From Streptomyces coelicoflavus (GTDB lineage: Bacteria; Actinomycetota; Actinomycetes; Streptomycetales; Streptomycetaceae), in NCBI RefSeq assembly GCF_003112555.1, contig NZ_BEWB01000007.1, forward strand, positions 372,001 to 436,000: a stretch of 64,000 nt of DNA, read 5' to 3'. How positions within the stretch are numbered: position 1 is the stretch's first letter; every line of letters starts with the position of its first letter. Positions 1 through 9,100 of the stretch are shown here, piece by piece. The translations under genes and the position numbers were made by a program. Below the pieces are notes generated by a model that worked only from the letters and a program-made list of their open reading frames with translations, did not search any database and was not told the origin of the DNA.

Positions 1-159
1 GGCGGCACCGAGCACACGCACGGCATCACCTCGTCGCTGCTGTCCAACACCGCCGTCCGGGTCGGCGAGATCCTCGACTCGCTCCTCGGCCGGGGACTCG
101 AGTCCGGTTCCGACGAGGCCCGTACGGTCGCCGACGGGACCGGCACCGGCGCGCGTTAA
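1..159 (+). CDS. cchB: L-ornithine N5-monooxygenase, C-terminal end (partial)
   Basis: Only the last 52 codons are in the window, in frame from base 1 to TAA at 157-159. The fragment begins GGTEHTHGITSSLLSNTAVR. This fits the C-terminal tail of SidA/PvdA/IucD-type flavin N-hydroxylases, which carry a conserved H-G-x-x-x-x-L-L-S-N-x-A-x-R segment. These NADPH/FAD enzymes make N5-hydroxyornithine for hydroxamate siderophores, the building block needed by the NRPS downstream. The stop overlaps the next start by one base (TAATG), implying translational coupling to the permease. The gene name is inferred from the match of the whole locus to the coelichelin cluster; the catalytic domains lie outside the window. 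Confidence 0.85.
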   Translation, partial: GGTEHTHGITSSLLSNTAVRVGEILDSLLGRGLESGSDEARTVADGTGTGAR

Positions 160-1229
160 TGTACGGCGCTATGACCACGACTGCGGTGGAGCGACCCGCG
201 CCCGGAGGCGTAACCGAGGCCCGTAGACGCCGCGTTGCCGGTTTGGGCCTCCTCGCGGCGCTGCTCGTGGTCGTGGCCGCGGTGTCGCTGGCGGTCGGCG
301 CGCGGGCGCTGAGCCCCGCCGAGGTCTGGCACGGGCTGGTCGCGGCGCCCGAACCCGACCAGCGGCTCACCGAGATCAGGCTCATCGTGCGGACCGTGCG
401 GGTGCCCCGCACGGTCCTCGCCGTCGTGGCGGGCATCGCGCTGGGTGTCGGAGGGGCGCTGATCCAGGGGTACACGCGCAACCCCATCGCCGACACGGGG
501 CTGCTCGGGGTGAACTCCGGTGCCTCGTTCGCCGTGGTGTCGGGGATCGCCGCCTTCGGGTTCACCAGCCCGTTCCAGTACGTCTGGCTCGGCTTCCTGG
601 GCGCGGCGGTCGCCGGTGTCGTCGTGTTCGGGCTGTCGAGCATCGGCCGGGGCGCGGGCAACCCGCTCACGCTCGCCCTCGCCGGGCAGGGTGTCACGGT
701 GTTCCTCGCGGCGATGACCACGGCGGTCGCGCTGACCGACAAGGCCTCGCTGAACGCCCTGCGGTTCTGGAACGCGGGCTCGCTGACCGGGGTCGGATTC
801 GACGTCATCTGGCCCGTGTCGGCCTTCATCGCCGCCGGGCTGCTGCTGGCGCTGATCACGCTGCCCTCGGTCAACCTGCTCAACCTGGGCGACGACGTGG
901 CACGGGGGCTCGGGGTGAACACCGCGCTGACCCGCACCGTCGGCGTCGTCGCCATCACCCTGCTGGCCGGGGCCGCGACGGCGGCCTGCGGCCCCATCGC
1001 GTTCCTGGGGCTCATGGTGGCCCATGTGGCCCGGTACCTGACCGGCCCGGACTACCGCTGGCTGGTGCCGTACGCCGGTCTGCTCGGAGCCGTGGTGCTG
1101 CTGGTCTGCGACATCGTGGGGCGCCTGGTCGTGCGGCCGGGGGAACTGGACGCCGGGGTCGTCGTCTCGCTCCTCGGCGCACCGTTCTTCGCCGTCCTGG
1201 TGTGGCGCGGAAAGTTCAAGAGCGCGTGA
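159..1229 (+). CDS. cchC: FecCD-family ferric-siderophore permease, subunit 1
   Basis: Integral membrane permease of 356 residues with about nine to ten hydrophobic segments, the usual size for the BtuC/FecCD family. The family signature G-A-L-I-Q-G-x-x-R-N-P-x-A-D-x-G-x-L-G-x-x-S-G-A appears around residues 98-124. It should form the membrane channel of a type II ABC importer with the second permease, returning ferric coelichelin to the cytoplasm. The start at 159 overlaps the preceding stop; ATG at 171 (MTTTAVERP) is an equally plausible start. The end overlaps the next gene by GTGA, so the permeases are probably co-translated. Confidence 0.93.
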   Translation: MYGAMTTTAVERPAPGGVTEARRRRVAGLGLLAALLVVVAAVSLAVGARALSPAEVWHGLVAAPEPDQRLTEIRLIVRTVRVPRTVLAVVAGIALGVGGALIQGYTRNPIADTGLLGVNSGASFAVVSGIAAFGFTSPFQYVWLGFLGAAVAGVVVFGLSSIGRGAGNPLTLALAGQGVTVFLAAMTTAVALTDKASLNALRFWNAGSLTGVGFDVIWPVSAFIAAGLLLALITLPSVNLLNLGDDVARGLGVNTALTRTVGVVAITLLAGAATAACGPIAFLGLMVAHVARYLTGPDYRWLVPYAGLLGAVVLLVCDIVGRLVVRPGELDAGVVVSLLGAPFFAVLVWRGKFKSA

Positions 1230-2332
1230 ACGGGGCGGACATGAGGGCGGACGGGGCGGACGCGGCTGTGGACGCGAAGGCGGAGGTGCGGGCGTCGGTG
1301 GCGCCCGGGGTGCGGTTCGGCGGCGTGTCGTTCGTGTGGCGGCCCTGGATCGCGGGGGTCACCCTGCTCCTGGCGGTGGCCGGCTTCCTGGTGTTCTGCC
1401 TGTCCATCGGCGTCGGGGACTTCCCCATCGCCCTGCCCCGGGTCGTCGCCACCGTCCTCGGCGGGGGCGAGCAGGTCGACCGGTTCGTGATCATGGACCT
1501 GCGGATGCCGCGTGCCCTCGCCGGGCTCGTCGTGGGCGTCGCGCTCGGGGTGTCGGGCGCCCTCACCCAGTCGATCGCCCGCAACCCGCTGGCCAGCCCG
1601 GACGTCCTCGGCATCACCAGCGGGGCCGGCGCCGTCGCCGTGTTCCTGGTGACGGTGTCGGGCGGCGCCGCGACGGCCGTCGTCGACTCCGTGGGCCTGT
1701 CGGCGGCGGCGCTCGCGGGCGGCCTCGGCACCGGTCTGCTGGTGTACTTCATGGCATGGCGCCGGGGGATCGACGGCTTCCGGCTCATCCTCATCGGCAT
1801 CTCGGTCAACGCCGTGATGCAGGCCCTCACCACGTGGCTGCTGGTCACCGCCGACATCAGGGACGTGGCCCGGGCCCAGGCATGGCTGGTCGGCTCGCTG
1901 GACAACCGGTCGTGGGAGGAGGTCCACGTCGCGTTGTGGAGCACGCTCGCCCTCCTGGTCGTCGTGGCCTGTGTCGCCTTCCAGTTCAAGCCGCTGCACT
2001 TCGGCGACGAGGTCGCCGCCGGGCTGGGCGTCCGGTTCGGGGCGGTGCGCGCGGCCCTGCTGCTGTGCGCCGTGCTGCTGGCCGGCGTGGCGGTGAGCGC
2101 GGCGGGTCCGGTGCCGTTCGTCGCGCTGGTGGCACCACAGGTGGCGATGCGGCTGGCCCGGTGCCCGACACCGCCGCTGGTGGCCTCCGGCCTGGTGGGC
2201 GCGCTGCTGCTGACCGGCTCCGACCTGGTCGCACGCACCGCCCTGCCCGTCACGCTGCCGGTCGGCGTGGTCACCGCCGCCATCGGCGGACCCTTCCTCG
2301 TCTATCTGCTGGTGCGGGCGAACCGCCGATAG
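1226..2332 (+). CDS. cchD: FecCD-family ferric-siderophore permease, subunit 2
   Basis: Second FecCD-type permease, about 368 residues, partner of the one just upstream. The motif S-G-A-L-T-Q-S-I-A-R-N-P-L-A-S-P-D-V-L-G is intact and hydrophobic segments fill the rest. I chose the GTG at 1226, which overlaps the preceding TGA as GTGA, over a GTG at 1202 that would run 28 bases into cchC; ATG at 1241 is the other candidate. The N-terminal 35 residues are charged and lie before the first membrane helix. With cchC, cchE and cchF it completes one ferric-siderophore importer. Confidence 0.92.
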   Translation: MNGADMRADGADAAVDAKAEVRASVAPGVRFGGVSFVWRPWIAGVTLLLAVAGFLVFCLSIGVGDFPIALPRVVATVLGGGEQVDRFVIMDLRMPRALAGLVVGVALGVSGALTQSIARNPLASPDVLGITSGAGAVAVFLVTVSGGAATAVVDSVGLSAAALAGGLGTGLLVYFMAWRRGIDGFRLILIGISVNAVMQALTTWLLVTADIRDVARAQAWLVGSLDNRSWEEVHVALWSTLALLVVVACVAFQFKPLHFGDEVAAGLGVRFGAVRAALLLCAVLLAGVAVSAAGPVPFVALVAPQVAMRLARCPTPPLVASGLVGALLLTGSDLVARTALPVTLPVGVVTAAIGGPFLVYLLVRANRR

Positions 2333-2340
2333 CTGGTACA

Positions 2341-2359
2341 AAGTAAGGCGAGCCTAATC
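2341..2359 (+). promoter_or_regulatory. Iron box (DmdR/IdeR-type operator) before cchE
   Basis: The sequence AAGTAAGGCGAGCCTAATC contains AGGCGAGCCTAA, close to the AGGTGAGCCTAA core of the Streptomyces DmdR1 iron box. It lies in the 38-bp gap between cchD and cchE, 12 bases before the GTG start. It suggests an internal iron-repressed promoter. The left arm is imperfect. Confidence 0.65.
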
Positions 2360-2370
2360 GAGGGGGCCTT

Positions 2371-3234
2371 GTGGTCGTTCAGTCCATCACCGGGACCGGT
2401 ACGGGAGTTGACGGCGCCTCACGGCTGGCGGCCCGGGGAGTCACCGTCGGGTACGGCGCACGGTCCGTCATCGACGGCCTCGACGTGTCGATCCCGCCCG
2501 GCGTGATCACCACCGTCATCGGACCGAACGGCTGCGGCAAGTCGACCCTGTTGCGCACCCTGTCGCGGCTGCTGAAGCCGACCGGCGGCTCGGTCGTGCT
2601 GGACGGCGAGGACATCGCCGCGCTCAAGACCCGCGACGTGGCCAGGAAGCTCGGCCTGCTGCCCCAGGCGCCGGTCGCTCCGGAGGGGCTGACGGTGTCC
2701 GACCTGGTGGCCCGGGGCCGCCATCCGCACCAGAGCTGGCTGCGGCAGTGGTCGTCGGACGACGCCGAGGTCGTCGAGCGGGCACTGGCCATGACCGGGG
2801 TGTCCGACCTCGCGGACCGCCCGGTCGACTCGCTGTCCGGCGGGCAGCGCCAGCGCGTGTGGATCTCGATGACCCTCGCCCAGGGCACCGACCTGCTCCT
2901 GCTGGACGAACCGACCACCTACCTCGACCTGGCCCACGCGGTCGACGTGCTCGACCTGGTCGACGACCTGCACGAGTCCGGGCGCACCGTGGTCATGGTG
3001 CTGCACGACCTCAACCTGGCCACGCGCTACAGCGACAACCTGGTCGTCATGCGGGAGGGCGCGATCCTGGCGCAGGGTCACCCGCGCGACGTGATCACCG
3101 CCGACCTGCTGCACGAGGCGTTCGGGCTGCGCGCCAAGGTGATCGACGACCCGGTCGGGGACCGCCCCCTCATCGTGCCGATCGGACGGACCCACGCCGA
3201 ACTGCATCAATCAACACCGGAGTTGCTGAAGTGA
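2371..3234 (+). CDS. cchE: Ferric-siderophore ABC transporter ATP-binding protein
   Basis: ATPase subunit of 287 residues for the FecCD importer. All nucleotide-binding motifs are present: Walker A GPNGCGKST (about residues 51-59), signature LSGGQRQR (about 156), Walker B LLLLDEPT (about 176) and the switch histidine in VMVLHDLN. This is a standard FepC/FhuC-type protein that should energise uptake of ferric coelichelin. GTG start at 2371 follows a GA-rich stretch. Its TGA stop is the first part of the iron box that precedes cchF. Confidence 0.95.
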   Translation: MVVQSITGTGTGVDGASRLAARGVTVGYGARSVIDGLDVSIPPGVITTVIGPNGCGKSTLLRTLSRLLKPTGGSVVLDGEDIAALKTRDVARKLGLLPQAPVAPEGLTVSDLVARGRHPHQSWLRQWSSDDAEVVERALAMTGVSDLADRPVDSLSGGQRQRVWISMTLAQGTDLLLLDEPTTYLDLAHAVDVLDLVDDLHESGRTVVMVLHDLNLATRYSDNLVVMREGAILAQGHPRDVITADLLHEAFGLRAKVIDDPVGDRPLIVPIGRTHAELHQSTPELLK

Positions 3235-3250
3235 GGGTAGGCTAACCTCA
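3232..3250 (+). promoter_or_regulatory. Iron box before cchF
   Basis: TGAGGGTAGGCTAACCTCA is a 19-bp near-perfect palindrome: left arm TGAGGGTAG and right arm CTAACCTCA, whose complement is TGAGGTTAG. It follows the DmdR/IdeR consensus layout with central TAGGCTAACCT. It overlaps the stop codon of cchE and lies 35 bp upstream of the chosen cchF start, so cchF probably has its own iron-controlled promoter. Confidence 0.88.
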
Positions 3251-3284
3251 CACTGGTCGGCGCGACAGCAAAGGGATGCCCGGG

Positions 3285-4337
3285 ATGCTCCTCAGAACGA
3301 CGCGTATGAAGCCGTGGCGACGACTGGCGGCGGCACTGTCCGCCGCCGCGCTCGGCGTCGGACTCCTCGCGGGGTGCGGTTCCGACTCGGACGACCCGGC
3401 GGACGAGGCGGGCGGCGGCACCCCGGCCGCAGCCGGCGCCTTCCCGGTCACCGTGGAGCACGCGTTCGGAACGACGAAGATCGACAAGGCGCCCGAGCGG
3501 GTCGTCTCCGTCGGCTACACCGACGACCAGACCGTCCTGGCCTTCGGTATCAAGCCCGTCGGCATGGTCGACCAGTACCCGAACCCGGCCGGCCAGAGCC
3601 CCGACATCAACACCCAGTGGCCCTGGGTGAAGGACAAGTGGGGAGACACCAAGCCCGAGGTCATCATGAAGAACGGTGACACGGGCCCCAACTACGAGAA
3701 GATCGCCGCCCTGCGCCCCGACCTGATCGTCGCGGTCTACTCCGAGATCGACCGGGCCGCCTACGACAAGCTCTCCAAGATCGCGCCCACGGTGGGCCGC
3801 ACCAAGGGCGAGAAGGAGCCGTTCAGCGCTCCCTGGCAGGACAACGCGCTGCACATCGCCAAGGCACTCGGCAGGGCCGAGGAGGGCGAGAAGATGGTGG
3901 CCGACATCCAGGGCAAGCTGGACGCGGCCAAGCAGGCCCACCCCGGGTTCGCGGACCAGACCGCGGTGGTGCTCTCCTGGTACAAGGACTCGGTGGCCCC
4001 GTTCACCTCCACCGACGTGCGCGGACGGCTCGTGACCGGCATCGGCTTCAAGTACCAGACCGAGATCGACGAGGTCGCCGGCGGCGACTTCTACACCACG
4101 CTCTCGCCCGAGCGCGTCGACCTGGTCGACGTGGACCGCGTCTTCGTCATCAACGACAAGGCGGACCAGGACGCGCTGAAGAAGTTCAAGCTCTTCACCA
4201 ACCTGGACGCCGTCAAGAACGGCAAGGTGTCCTACCTGCTGGACAGCGAGGGCCCGGCGGTCGGCGCGGCCATCTCCCAGGGCACCCTGCTGTCCATGCC
4301 CTACGCCGTCGACGAACTCGTCAAGGCGGCCGGGTAG
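3285..4337 (+). CDS. cchF: Ferric-siderophore-binding lipoprotein
   Basis: Periplasmic-binding-protein-like lipoprotein of about 350 residues. A short basic N-terminus (MKPWRR) and a hydrophobic segment lead to the lipobox LLAGC, so the mature protein should be lipid-anchored on the outer face of the membrane. The body fits the type III (FepB/FhuD) fold: a V-E-H-A-F-G-T-T-K-I opening and the segment P-E-R-V-V-S-V-G-Y. It should capture ferric coelichelin for CchCDE. I preferred ATG 3285, which has AAGGG nine bases upstream, over ATG 3276, which abuts that ribosome site; ATG 3306 is also possible. Confidence 0.92.
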   Translation: MLLRTTRMKPWRRLAAALSAAALGVGLLAGCGSDSDDPADEAGGGTPAAAGAFPVTVEHAFGTTKIDKAPERVVSVGYTDDQTVLAFGIKPVGMVDQYPNPAGQSPDINTQWPWVKDKWGDTKPEVIMKNGDTGPNYEKIAALRPDLIVAVYSEIDRAAYDKLSKIAPTVGRTKGEKEPFSAPWQDNALHIAKALGRAEEGEKMVADIQGKLDAAKQAHPGFADQTAVVLSWYKDSVAPFTSTDVRGRLVTGIGFKYQTEIDEVAGGDFYTTLSPERVDLVDVDRVFVINDKADQDALKKFKLFTNLDAVKNGKVSYLLDSEGPAVGAAISQGTLLSMPYAVDELVKAAG

Positions 4338-4339
4338 GT

Positions 4340-6133
4340 GTGAGCGTCACCGACACCCGCGTCCCGACGGCCGTCCTGCGTACGGCGACCGGACGCGAGG
4401 CCGGCCGATGGGTCGCGGCGCACTGCCGCGAGGTGCCGTGGCTGACGGCGGCCACCGTACTCAGCACGGTGGCCGGAGCGGCGCTCCAGGTGCTTCCGGT
4501 GCTGCTGCTCGGCCGCGTGGTCGACGCGGTGGCCGGGGGAGAGTCGCGGTCCGTCCTGGTCACGATCGGGTCCCTGATGGTCGCCGCCGCGCTGCTCGGC
4601 GCGGCGGCGACCGCGGTGTCGACCTACCTGATCGGACGGCTGGGCGCCGACCTGCTCGCCCGGCTGCGGGAGGGCGCCGTCCGCGCCGTGCTGGGCATGC
4701 CCAGCGCACGGGTCGAGCAGGTCGGACGCGGAGACGTGCTGTCCCGGGTCGGCGACGACGTCGCCGTGATCTCCAAGGGCATCCGCACGGCCGTACCCAC
4801 GGTGTTCTCCGCGGGTGTCCTCGTCGTCATCGCCACGGCCGGCATGTTCGGCCTCGACTGGCGGCTCGGTCTGGCGGGCGCCGGCGCGCTGCCCGCCTAC
4901 GCGCTGGCCCTGCGCTGGTACCTGCCGCGGTCGGCGCCGCTGTACCGCAAGCAGCGGGTGGCCCAGGCCGACCGCGCGCAGGCCCTGATCAGCGGCCTGA
5001 ACGGCATCGACACGGTCCGGGCCTACCGGCTCGAGGGCGCCTTCCGCGAGCAGGTGACCCGTCAGTCCTGGCGGGTGCGCGACCTCGGCATCGAGGTGTT
5101 CCGGTTCTTCGGCCGCTTCGTCGGCAGGGAGAACCGTGCCGAGTTCATCGGGCTGACCCTCATCATCCTGGTGGGCTACGCGCTGCTGGAGGCGGACGCG
5201 GCCACTCTGGGCGAGGTGTCGGCGGCCCCGCTGCTGTTCCACCGGCTGTTCACCCCGCTGGGCGCCATCATGTTCACCTTCGACGAGGCGCAGAAGTCGG
5301 GCGCGAGCCTGACCCGCCTGGTCGGCGTCCTGGGCGAGGACGCCGAGGACCGGCTGGTGGGCGACGAGTCCGTCGACGCTCCGGCCGGACCGTACCCCGT
5401 CACGGTGCGCGGGCTGACGTTCACCTACCCGGGTGCCGAGCGGCCGGTCCTCAGCGACGTCGACCTGACGATTCCGGCGGGCGGCTCGCTCGCCCTGGTG
5501 GGCGCCACGGGTGCGGGCAAGACGACCCTGGCCGCGCTGGTCGCGGGCATCGGGACGCCGCAGGCGGGGTCGGTCCGGGTCGGGCCGACCGACCTGGCCG
5601 GACTGGACGAGGCCGGGGCGCGGGCCCTGGTGAGCATCCTGACCCAGGAGACCCACGTGTTCTCCGGGCCCCTCGCCGACGACCTGCGGCTGGCCGCGCC
5701 CGGGGCCACCGACGACGAACTCCTGGACGCCCTGCGCACCGTCGGGGCCGCCGGGTGGGTCGAGAACCTGCCCGAGGGGCTGGACACCCCGGTCGGTGAG
5801 GGCGGCGAGCGCCTGGACGGGACCAAGGTGGCGCAGATCGCGCTGGCCCGGCTGGTGCTCGGCCGGGCACCGGTCGTGGTGCTGGACGAGTCGACCGCCG
5901 AGGCGGGCAGCGAGGGCGCCGCCGAGCTGGAACGGGCCGTGCTGGCCGCGTGCGCGGGCCGCACCACGCTGTTCGTGGCGCACCGCCTGACCCAGGCGAT
6001 GGCGGCGGACCGGATCGCCGTCCTGGACGCCGGACGGGTCGTCGAGGAGGGCACGCACGAGGAGTTGGTGGCTCTGGGAGGCCGCTACGCACGGCTGTGG
6101 CGGGCCTGGCGCGAGGGCGGCCGTGCGGGGTAG
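4340..6133 (+). CDS. cchG: ABC exporter half-transporter with intact Walker motifs but degenerate signature
   Basis: Protein of 597 residues with an N-terminal six-helix exporter domain and a C-terminal ATPase domain. Walker A GATGAGKTT (about 388-396), Q-loop (ILTQETHVF), Walker B VVVLDEST and switch histidine VAHRL are intact. The LSGGQ signature is replaced by ERLDGTKVAQ (about 490) and the D-loop reads TAEAGSE. Such a subunit cannot form two normal ATP sites as a homodimer. Its likely partner is CchI, which has the reverse pattern. The expected role is export of coelichelin. GTG start lies two bases after the cchF stop, so the genes are probably coupled. Confidence 0.9.
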   Translation: MSVTDTRVPTAVLRTATGREAGRWVAAHCREVPWLTAATVLSTVAGAALQVLPVLLLGRVVDAVAGGESRSVLVTIGSLMVAAALLGAAATAVSTYLIGRLGADLLARLREGAVRAVLGMPSARVEQVGRGDVLSRVGDDVAVISKGIRTAVPTVFSAGVLVVIATAGMFGLDWRLGLAGAGALPAYALALRWYLPRSAPLYRKQRVAQADRAQALISGLNGIDTVRAYRLEGAFREQVTRQSWRVRDLGIEVFRFFGRFVGRENRAEFIGLTLIILVGYALLEADAATLGEVSAAPLLFHRLFTPLGAIMFTFDEAQKSGASLTRLVGVLGEDAEDRLVGDESVDAPAGPYPVTVRGLTFTYPGAERPVLSDVDLTIPAGGSLALVGATGAGKTTLAALVAGIGTPQAGSVRVGPTDLAGLDEAGARALVSILTQETHVFSGPLADDLRLAAPGATDDELLDALRTVGAAGWVENLPEGLDTPVGEGGERLDGTKVAQIALARLVLGRAPVVVLDESTAEAGSEGAAELERAVLAACAGRTTLFVAHRLTQAMAADRIAVLDAGRVVEEGTHEELVALGGRYARLWRAWREGGRAG

Positions 6134-6167
6134 TTAGGCATGCCTTAGTTAGGTTAGCCTGCCTTCA
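6134..6167 (+). promoter_or_regulatory. Overlapping iron boxes before the NRPS gene
   Basis: Directly after the cchG stop lies TTAGGCATGCCTTA (near-palindromic), overlapping TTAGGTTAGCCTGCCTT at 6149-6165. The two elements share the TTAGGnnnnCCT layout of DmdR/IdeR boxes. They end about 30 bp before the cchH start, so the NRPS is probably transcribed from an iron-repressed promoter here. Two adjacent boxes could allow two repressor dimers to bind. Confidence 0.82.
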
Positions 6168-6197
6168 TTCCTTGGCTGAAGGGGCGTTGAGTCTTCG

Positions 6198-9100
6198 ATG
6201 ATGGAACCGACCGCTTCTCTCGTCCGGCTTTCTCTTGGGCAGCTGACCGACATACGCCGGCGCACCGGCGACTTCTCCGACCGGGTCGTCGCCGAGGCGT
6301 GCGCCGTCGGACTGTCCTACTGGGCCTCGGGCAGCAGCCCCGCCGGCCTCGACCTCACCGCGGGCACCCTGTTCACCGACGTGCTCGCCTGGGTCGACAA
6401 CGGCGGTACGGCGCCCGATGGTTGGGGCGTCGGCGCCGACGGCCGGAGCATCACCCTCCCGGACGGCGGCGCACCGGCCGGCGTGCAGCTCGCGCTCGAC
6501 GACCTGGCCGACTTCCCGGACCGTCCGCTCGGCACCATCGGCCCCTCCGGTCCGGCGCAGCGGCTGGAGAACCTCGCCAGGTGGCACGACACCGACGCCG
6601 ACCGGGCCCGTCCCACCCTGGTGGAGATGTTCCGCGAACAGGCGCGCGCCAGGCCGGACGCCGTGGCCGTCGTCGACGACCGCCGCACCCTGACCTACCG
6701 TCAGGCGGACGAGCTGTCCGCCCAGCTGGCGCATCATCTGATCGCCCGCGGAGTCACCGCGGAAGACGTGGTCGGCATCTCCCTCGAACGCTCCGCCGAC
6801 ATGGTGATCGCGTTGCTCGGAGTGCTCCGGGCGGGCGGTGCGTTCGTCCCGCTCGACCCGCACTGGCCCGCCGAACGCCGGGCCGTCGTCGTCCAGGACG
6901 CCCGGGTCGTCGTACAGCTCAACCCCTCGGGCGAGCACGCCCCCAACGAGCCGGAAGCCGTCGCCGTGGACCTCGGCGACTGGCGGTTCGCCGACCACCC
7001 CACGGAGGGACCCGAGGTCCCCCTCCCCGGCGACGCCCTGGCGTACGTGATCTTCACGTCCGGCTCGACCGGGCGGCCCAAGGGCGCCATGATCCGGCAC
7101 GAGGCGATCAGCGAGCGCCTGCTCTGGCAGATCCACGAGATCCTGGGATTCGGCCACGACGACGCGTCGCTGTTCAAGGCGCCGCTGTCCTTCGACATCT
7201 CCGTCAACGAGATCTTCCTGCCCCTCGTCAGCGGCGGCCGGCTCGTCGTCCTGCGCCCCGGCGGCGAACGCGACCCCCACCACCTGCTCGGTGTGATCGC
7301 CGAACAGCGCGTCACCTTCACCTACCTGGTCTCGTCCATGCTGGACGTGCTCCTCGAGATGGCCGGTGACTCGGGGCGCCTCGACAGCCTCCGCCACGTC
7401 TGGTGCGGCGGCGAGGTGCTCACCCCTGAACTCTACGAACGCTTCCGCGCCCGGCTCGACATCCCCCTGTACCACGGCTACGGCCCCGCAGAGACGACGA
7501 TCGGCGTCTCCCACGTCGTCTACCGGGGAGCGGCGGAGCGCCTGTCGACGTCGATCGGCAGGGCCAACCCCAACACCCGGCTGTACGTCCTGGACGACGA
7601 ACTGCGCCCGGTGCCGGTCGGTGTCGGCGGCGAACTGTACGCGGGCGGACTGCTGCTGGGACGCGGCTATGTCAACGCGCCAGGCCTCACCGCCTCCCGG
7701 TTCGTGGCCAACCCCTTCGCGAACGACGGCTCCCGGCTGTACCGGACGGGTGACCTCGCCCGCTTCGCCCCCGACGGCTCGCTCGACTTCCTCGGCCGCG
7801 CGGACAACCAGGTCAAGATCCGCGGCATGCGCCTGGAGATCGAGGACGTCGAGGTCGGCCTCGCGGAGCACCCGGGAGTGCGCCACACCTGCGTCGTCGC
7901 GAAGAAGAACCCGGCCGGCGGCACCTACCTGGTGGGATACGTCATCCCGGCCGCCGGCCACGAGGAGCTGCGCCCGGACGACGTCAGGACCTGGGCCGGC
8001 GCCCACATGGTGGAGTACATGGTGCCCGCCCACGTCGTCGTGATGACGCAGTTCCCGCTCACGGCGAACGGCAAGCTCGACCGCGACGCGCTGCCGGAGC
8101 CCGTCGTCGGCACGCCCTCGGCCGTGCCGCCCGCCACCGACGAGGAACGGGCGGTGTGCGCGGCGGTCGCGGCGCTGCTGCACCTCGACGAGGTCGGCGT
8201 CGACCAGGACTTCTTCCGGCTCGGCGGAGACAGCATCCTGGCCATGTCACTGCTGAGCGCGCTGCGCGACGCCGGGCTCCACGTCACGGCCGGGCAGATC
8301 TTCACCCACAGCACGGTGGGCGCGCTGGCGGCGGTGGCGAGCCGCGAGGACACCACGACCGTGGACCACCGCGACGTGCCGACCGGGCCCGTTGTGGGAT
8401 CCCCCGTCGTGCAGTGGCTCGGGCAGACCACCGACGCCGTCGACGGCTTCTTCCAGTCCGTCGTGCTCAACACCCCGGCCGGCCTGACCGCCGGCGCCCT
8501 CGACGCGGTCCTCGCCGCCGTCGTCCGCCGGCACCCCATGCTGCGGGCCAGACTGGTGCGCGGCGAGCGCTGGGGATTCGACATCCCGGACGTGGACACC
8601 AAGGCGGACACGGACACGGGCGGCGCCCCGGCCGCGCACCTCTGGCAGACGAGCGACCGACCCCTCGAGGAGTGCATCGCCCTCGCCGCCGAAGGACTGG
8701 ACCCGGAGGGCGGCGCGATGCTGCGCGCCGTCTGGCGCCGCGAGACCCGCCACCTGGTCGTCGTCGTCCACCACGTGGTGATCGACGGCGTGTCCTGGCG
8801 GGTGCTCATGGAGGACCTGGCCACGGCATGGCGACGGTTCACCTCGGGCACACCCGTCGAACTCCCGTCGTCGGGAACGTCGTTCCGGCGCTGGACCCAG
8901 CTGCTTGAGCGCGCCGCGTTCGACGCGGACGGCGCCTGCTTCCGGCGCCCACTGCCGGGACCGGACGAGCCGCTGGGCCGACGCGCCCCGACCCCGGACG
9001 ACACCGTCGCACGCGAGCGCGTCCGGACCGTCCCGGTCGACGCCCGGACCACGGCCGCGCTCCTCGGCGAGACACCCGCCAAGTTCCACGCGGGCGTCAA